Source of the DNA: DATGLE01 sp035294325
GTDB lineage: Bacteria > Chloroflexota > Ktedonobacteria > Ktedonobacterales > Ktedonobacteraceae
NCBI GenBank assembly: GCA_035294325.1
Contig: DATGLE010000311.1
Location: 1 to 8,261 of the forward strand
Direction of reading: 5' to 3'
Length of the DNA stretch: 8,261 bases
Part shown: positions 4,434 through 8,261 of the stretch, piece by piece
Layout: the number at the start of each line of letters is the position of its first letter
How positions within the stretch are numbered: the stretch's first letter is position 1
Position numbers and translations under genes: made by a program
The notes under the pieces: model-generated
Seen by the model: the letters and a program-made list of their open reading frames with translations, nothing else
What the model was told of the DNA's origin: nothing
Database searches by the model: none

Positions 4434-6275
4434 TTACCCTGCTTTGCCGCTGGTATGCCGAAAGCCCATCGCATAGAGCGTTGAATATACCCCGCCTCGG
4501 AGCAGTAGCTCCTGGTGCGTGCCCTGCTCTACGATGCGCCCGGCCTGCAAGACGACAATGCAGTCTGCCCCCTTGATCGTCGAGAGGCGGTGCGCTATCA
4601 CCAGCGCTGTGCGACCATGCAGGAGCCGCTTGAGACCTTCTTGCACTATCAGTTCGGTAAAGGTGTCGATATTGGCCGTGGCCTCATCCAGAATGAGGAT
4701 GCGTGGATCGGCAAGCAGGGCGCGCGCGAAGGAAATAAGCTGGCGCTGTCCAACGCTGAGGTTGCGCCCGCGCTCGCGAATAAGCGTGGCATAGTCAGCC
4801 GGGAGCTGCATAATCAACTCATGCGCTCCCACCGCACGCGCGGCCTCCACAATCTCGTCGTCTGTAGCATTCAGACGGCCATAACGGATGTTCTCGCGTA
4901 TCGTGCCGGTAAACAGGAAGGGATCCTGCGGGACAACGCCGATCTGGCTGCGCAGCGAACGCTGCGTCACCGAGCGCACATCGTAGCCATCGATAAGTAT
5001 AGCGCCGTCACGCACATCGTAGAAGCGCGCCAGCAGCCCGGCGATGGTCGTCTTACCGGCGCCCGTCGGTCCGACAATTGCCACGGTCTGCCCCGGCTCG
5101 ATGTGCAGGTTCAGGCCGTGCAATACCTCGCCGCCGCGACTATAGCCAAAGACCACGTTGCGGAACTCCACCTCCCCTCTGATCGGCGGCATCTCTATCG
5201 CATCAGGACGATCCACAATCTCAACCGGCACATCTAGAATCTGGAAGATGCGCTCGGCTCCCACGGCGGAGCGCTGAAGCTGCGTATATTGCTGGCTGAG
5301 GTCGCGGATGGGATCGAAAAAGCGGTTAATGTAGAGCGTGAAGGCCACCAGCACACCGATCTGGAGCGTCCTGTGCGCCACCATCAGGCCGCCGAAGATG
5401 ACGACCAGCGCAATCGCCAGCGCTGCCGTCACCTCCACCAGCGGCAATATCATCGCCGCGACGCGGCTGGCATAGAGATTGGTGTCGCGGTTATAGACGT
5501 TGAGATCGTCGAACTCGGCGTGGTTGCGAGCCTCCCGCGCAAGGCTCTGGATCACGCGCATGCCAGAGATATTCTCCTGGAGGGTCGAGTTGACCATCGA
5601 GATTGCCGCGCGTGTCACGCGGAACGAACGCTGGGCGAAGCGCTGCCAGAAGGCAGCGATGACAAACATTACCGGCAATACAATAAAGGAGAGCAGAGCC
5701 AGCCAGATATTCATTGCCAGCAAAATCGCAATGATGCCCACCAGCGCAACCATCGAACTGAGCATCGAGAGCAGGCCGGAACTGAGCATGGCTTCCAGCA
5801 CTGTGATATCGCTCTGGAGGCGCGACATCACGCGGCCAACCTGTGTATGATCGTAGAAGGAGAGCGAGAGCCGCTGGAGATGCGCGTACATATCGGAACT
5901 CAGGTTATACAATACCTGCTGCCCCACCCACGACATTGTCCAGATCTGCCAGTACTGCGCCTGCCAGAGCGCTACGTTCACCGCCAGCAGCACAATGCCG
6001 ATTATCGCCAGCCCGCCTGAATTGCGGCTGGTAATAAAATCGTCAATGGCAACACCTATCAGGTAGGGATTAGCCACGTTGAGCAGCGTATAGATGACCA
6101 TCAACACGAGGCTCAATAGTGTCTGTGCTTTATAGCGCGCGATATAGGGACCGAAGCGACTGACCAGGCGCCACTCAAATTTCGCGGCGATATCCTCATC
6201 GCCGCCGGCCAGGCTGTTTTCCTTCCAGATAAACTCGCGACGATAGGCCGCGTAAGAGCCGGGTTTCGGGTTCAT
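4434..6275 (-). CDS. ABC exporter half-transporter, catalytically intact NBD (heterodimer subunit B)
   Basis: The protein has 613 residues: a six-helix transmembrane domain (about 48-330) fused to an ATP-binding domain (about 368-600), the layout of type IV exporters such as MdlB, LmrD or TM288. Motifs: Walker A GPTGAGKTT (402-410), Q-loop Q450, signature LSVGQ (506-510, Val in place of the first Gly), Walker B ILILD with catalytic E531, and H-loop H562. The catalytic residues are intact but the signature is degenerate, the reverse of its partner. About 35 N-terminal residues precede the first elbow helix. The start ATG overlaps the partner's stop (ATGA), with a strong AGGAGG site 7 nt upstream inside the partner gene, favouring coupled, equimolar synthesis. 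The transported compound is unknown; drugs, lipids or peptides are typical for the family. Confidence 0.93.
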   Translation of the reverse strand: MNPKPGSYAAYRREFIWKENSLAGGDEDIAAKFEWRLVSRFGPYIARYKAQTLLSLVLMVIYTLLNVANPYLIGVAIDDFITSRNSGGLAIIGIVLLAVNVALWQAQYWQIWTMSWVGQQVLYNLSSDMYAHLQRLSLSFYDHTQVGRVMSRLQSDITVLEAMLSSGLLSMLSSMVALVGIIAILLAMNIWLALLSFIVLPVMFVIAAFWQRFAQRSFRVTRAAISMVNSTLQENISGMRVIQSLAREARNHAEFDDLNVYNRDTNLYASRVAAMILPLVEVTAALAIALVVIFGGLMVAHRTLQIGVLVAFTLYINRFFDPIRDLSQQYTQLQRSAVGAERIFQILDVPVEIVDRPDAIEMPPIRGEVEFRNVVFGYSRGGEVLHGLNLHIEPGQTVAIVGPTGAGKTTIAGLLARFYDVRDGAILIDGYDVRSVTQRSLRSQIGVVPQDPFLFTGTIRENIRYGRLNATDDEIVEAARAVGAHELIMQLPADYATLIRERGRNLSVGQRQLISFARALLADPRILILDEATANIDTFTELIVQEGLKRLLHGRTALVIAHRLSTIKGADCIVVLQAGRIVEQGTHQELLLRGGVYSTLYAMGFRHTSGKAG

Positions 6276-8119
6276 CGCAGGGCCTCCTGTTGATGTCCGG
6301 GATGAGAATCCAGCATGCGCCCCTCAAACTCTTCCTGCTCACGCAGTTGCACGTCGTAGAGCCTGGCATAGCGGCCTCCGAGCGCGAGCAGGCTTTCATG
6401 CGTGCCGCGCTCTACGATCCGTCCATGCTCCAGCACCAGAATCTGATCAGCGTTCTTGATCGTGCGCAGGCGGGAGGCGACCACGAAGGTTGTGCGCCCA
6501 CGCATGACGGCATCGAGAGCCTGTTGAATGAGATACTCGGTCTCCATATCCACGCTCGATGTAGAATCGTCGAGCACCAGAATGCGTGGATTGAGCAGCA
6601 GCGTCCGCGCGATAGCCAGGCGCTGCTTCTGACCGCCGGAGAGCGTAACGCCGCGTTCTCCTACCCAGCTATTATAGCCATCGGGCAGCGTGCAGATGAA
6701 GTCGTGCAGGCGAGCGATCTTCGCGGCGGCTATGATCTGTTCTTCGGTGGCGTCCCGCGCGCCGTAAGCGATGTTCTCGCGCAGCGTGGCATTGAAAAGA
6801 AAGACATCCTGCAAGACGATCCCTATGTTATGTCGTAGAGAGGCCAGCGTCACATCGCGCACATCCTTGCCGTCAATGGTCACGCGACCACTGACCACAT
6901 CGTAGAAGCGTGGCAGCAGGTGCAGGATCGTGCTTTTGCCGCTGCCGGTTGGGCCGAGAATAGCAATGATGCGTCCAGGCTGCGCATCGATATTGATATG
7001 ATGGAGCACCTCCGGTCCATTTCCGTAGGCGAAGCAGACATCTTCAAAGCGCACATGGCCTTTCACATCTTGCAAAACAATCGCGTCCGGCGCATTGCTA
7101 ATTGTCGGCTTCGTGTCGAGCAGGATGAAGATACGTTCACCGCTGGAAACGCCGCGCATGAACCAGTTAATCATGTAGCCAAACGTGCGCACCGGCGTCG
7201 CCAGTAGCAGAGCGTACTGCGTCACAGCCACCAGCGTGCCCAGGCTCAGGCGATGGTTGATGACCACAACGCCGCCAATCCAGACCACCAGCACCGTTAC
7301 AATATTGAGCACCAGTATCATCAAGGGCTGATTCCAGGCCGAGAGCCGCATCGCCGCCAGGTTCAGCCCGCGCACCTGCTGGTTCTGCCGGTCAAATTTG
7401 TCGATCTCGAACTCTTCGCGCGCAAAAGACTTGACGACGCGCATGCCATTCAGACTCTCTTGCATGATTGTGCCCAGATCGCCGGTCTCGCCCTGCACGC
7501 TCAACCACAGCGGGCGCAGGCGGCTCGCCACCTGGTAGGCAAGCGCTATCAGCACCGGCACGCAGGTTAATATAATCAGGGCCAGCACCCAATCGAGCCG
7601 GAGCAGGATGATGGCGATGGCGCCGAAGGTGGCGACGGTAACGACGGCGCGCAGCAGGCCATTGGTAATAAAGGTGCGGACCGCCTCGATATCGACCGTC
7701 ATATGCGACATGAGCTGTCCCGTCTCTGACTCATCATGAAACGAGAAGCTGAGATTTTGCAGGTGGTTGTAGAGGTCATCGCGCAGGTCATAGGCCACGA
7801 TCTGTGACACGGCCTGTGAGAGATAGCCCTGCCCGTAGGCAAAAGCCCCACGTAGTATGCTGGCGACAAGGATAGCAGCCGCAGCCAGCAGCAGATCGCT
7901 CAGGCGTCCGCTCGCGATACCCACATCGATCACCCATGCAAAGAGCCAGGGCACTACCAGCGAGAAACCAATAGAAAGCCCGGTACACACGACGGCGCTC
8001 ACTGACATGAACCAGTGGGGCCGCAATAATCTAAGAATTCGCAGATAAATATACAGATTTGTTTTCCAGGATACGATGTACTCGGACAGCGGGCGTTTGT
8101 CTCTTCTCGACAGCTTCAC
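6272..8119 (-). CDS. ABC exporter half-transporter, degenerate NBD (heterodimer subunit A)
   Basis: The protein has 615 residues with a six-helix transmembrane domain (about 37-320) and an ATP-binding domain (about 355-590), like MdlA, LmrC or TM287. Motifs: Walker A GPTGSGKST (389-397), Q437, canonical signature LSGGQ (493-497), and Walker B ILVLD followed by D518 where a catalytic Glu is usual. The H-loop reads A-S-R-L with S549 in place of His. These two changes mark the degenerate site of heterodimeric exporters, in which this subunit's Walker motifs face the partner's LSVGQ and hydrolyse ATP poorly or not at all, while the other site works. It is the first gene of a two-gene operon. The start is GTG at 8119, chosen because AAAGGA lies about 8 nt upstream. 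The substrate cannot be inferred from the sequence. Confidence 0.93.
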   Translation of the reverse strand: MKLSRRDKRPLSEYIVSWKTNLYIYLRILRLLRPHWFMSVSAVVCTGLSIGFSLVVPWLFAWVIDVGIASGRLSDLLLAAAAILVASILRGAFAYGQGYLSQAVSQIVAYDLRDDLYNHLQNLSFSFHDESETGQLMSHMTVDIEAVRTFITNGLLRAVVTVATFGAIAIILLRLDWVLALIILTCVPVLIALAYQVASRLRPLWLSVQGETGDLGTIMQESLNGMRVVKSFAREEFEIDKFDRQNQQVRGLNLAAMRLSAWNQPLMILVLNIVTVLVVWIGGVVVINHRLSLGTLVAVTQYALLLATPVRTFGYMINWFMRGVSSGERIFILLDTKPTISNAPDAIVLQDVKGHVRFEDVCFAYGNGPEVLHHINIDAQPGRIIAILGPTGSGKSTILHLLPRFYDVVSGRVTIDGKDVRDVTLASLRHNIGIVLQDVFLFNATLRENIAYGARDATEEQIIAAAKIARLHDFICTLPDGYNSWVGERGVTLSGGQKQRLAIARTLLLNPRILVLDDSTSSVDMETEYLIQQALDAVMRGRTTFVVASRLRTIKNADQILVLEHGRIVERGTHESLLALGGRYARLYDVQLREQEEFEGRMLDSHPGHQQEALR

Positions 8120-8177
8120 AAATTGTTCCTTTCTTGATAGGCCAGGGCCTCCCTTGCAACTATCTCATCAACAGTGT

Positions 8178-8207
8178 ATAAGAAGAAGTATGACAGCACT
8201 ATGTCAA
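8178..8207 (-). promoter_or_regulatory. Candidate promoter of the ABC exporter operon with overlapping palindrome
   Basis: On the minus strand a perfect TTGACA (8207-8202) is followed after 18 bp by TCTTAT (8183-8178), which matches four of six bases of TATAAT. A TATACA lies 3 bp further on. The bases TGACA (8191-8195) and TGTCA (8202-8206) form an inverted repeat with a 6-bp gap that covers the -35 box, a plausible operator for a repressor. Upstream, up to about 8242, the strand is rich in A-runs and could act as an UP element. The rest of the region to 8261 shows no gene to me. Confidence 0.5.
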
Positions 8208-8261
8208 CCTTTTTGCATATTTTTTGTTCTTTTTTCGAGAGGGTGTCTGATTCCCGATGCC

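Noticed and set aside
5289..6020. A 243-codon plus-strand frame opposite ABC subunit B, and a similar one at 6290-6838 opposite subunit A
   Set aside because: Both are His/Arg/Gln-rich shadows of strongly conserved ABC exporter genes, with no domain resemblance.
1..8261. CRISPR arrays, tRNA or rRNA genes, and insertion-sequence transposases
   Set aside because: No regularly spaced direct repeats, cloverleaf sequences or transposase frames were seen; nearly all of the window is accounted for by the listed genes.

Overview
The window (8,261 bp, GC-rich bacterial DNA, almost fully coding) looks like chromosomal DNA of a Chloroflexota-type bacterium, possibly class Ktedonobacteria. That guess rests on the gene mix and on GC-rich inverted repeats of a style I recall from those genomes. 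No rRNA or other marker gene is present, so the assignment is weak.

Layout. Positions 1-988 (minus): a formyltransferase-family gene cut by the left edge, with an N-terminal extension that contains a near-perfect inverted repeat. Positions 1105-3152 (plus): a two-gene operon behind a good sigma-70 promoter. It encodes a protein made of two tandem YggX (iron-trafficking) domains, overlapping by ATGA a B12-binding/radical SAM protein. The radical SAM frame does not end at the TGA at 3108. Reading through that TGA gives a tail C-U-A-E-P and a TAA at 3150, and a SECIS-like hairpin starts about 10 nt after the TGA. This fits the CUAEP/CCAEP-tail radical SAM family and makes the gene a predicted selenoprotein. 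A 73-nt hairpin begins on the base after that TAA. Next is a YbaK-type aminoacyl-tRNA deacylase gene (3251-3730), then a 30-codon frame resembling the start of a LysE-family exporter.

Positions 3826-8119 (all minus): a GNAT acetyltransferase gene, and upstream of it a two-gene operon (8119 to 4434, ATGA overlap) encoding the two halves of a heterodimeric ABC exporter. The nucleotide-binding domains are complementary. One has the degenerate Walker B/H-loop and a normal LSGGQ. The other has the intact catalytic residues and a degenerate LSVGQ. Together they give one consensus and one degenerate ATP site.

The most interesting part is 1105-3225: an iron-handling YggX duplication translationally coupled to a selenocysteine-containing radical SAM enzyme. 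The substrate of this module is not evident from the sequence. A genome carrying it should also encode the Sec machinery (selA, selB, selC, selD), none of which is in this window.
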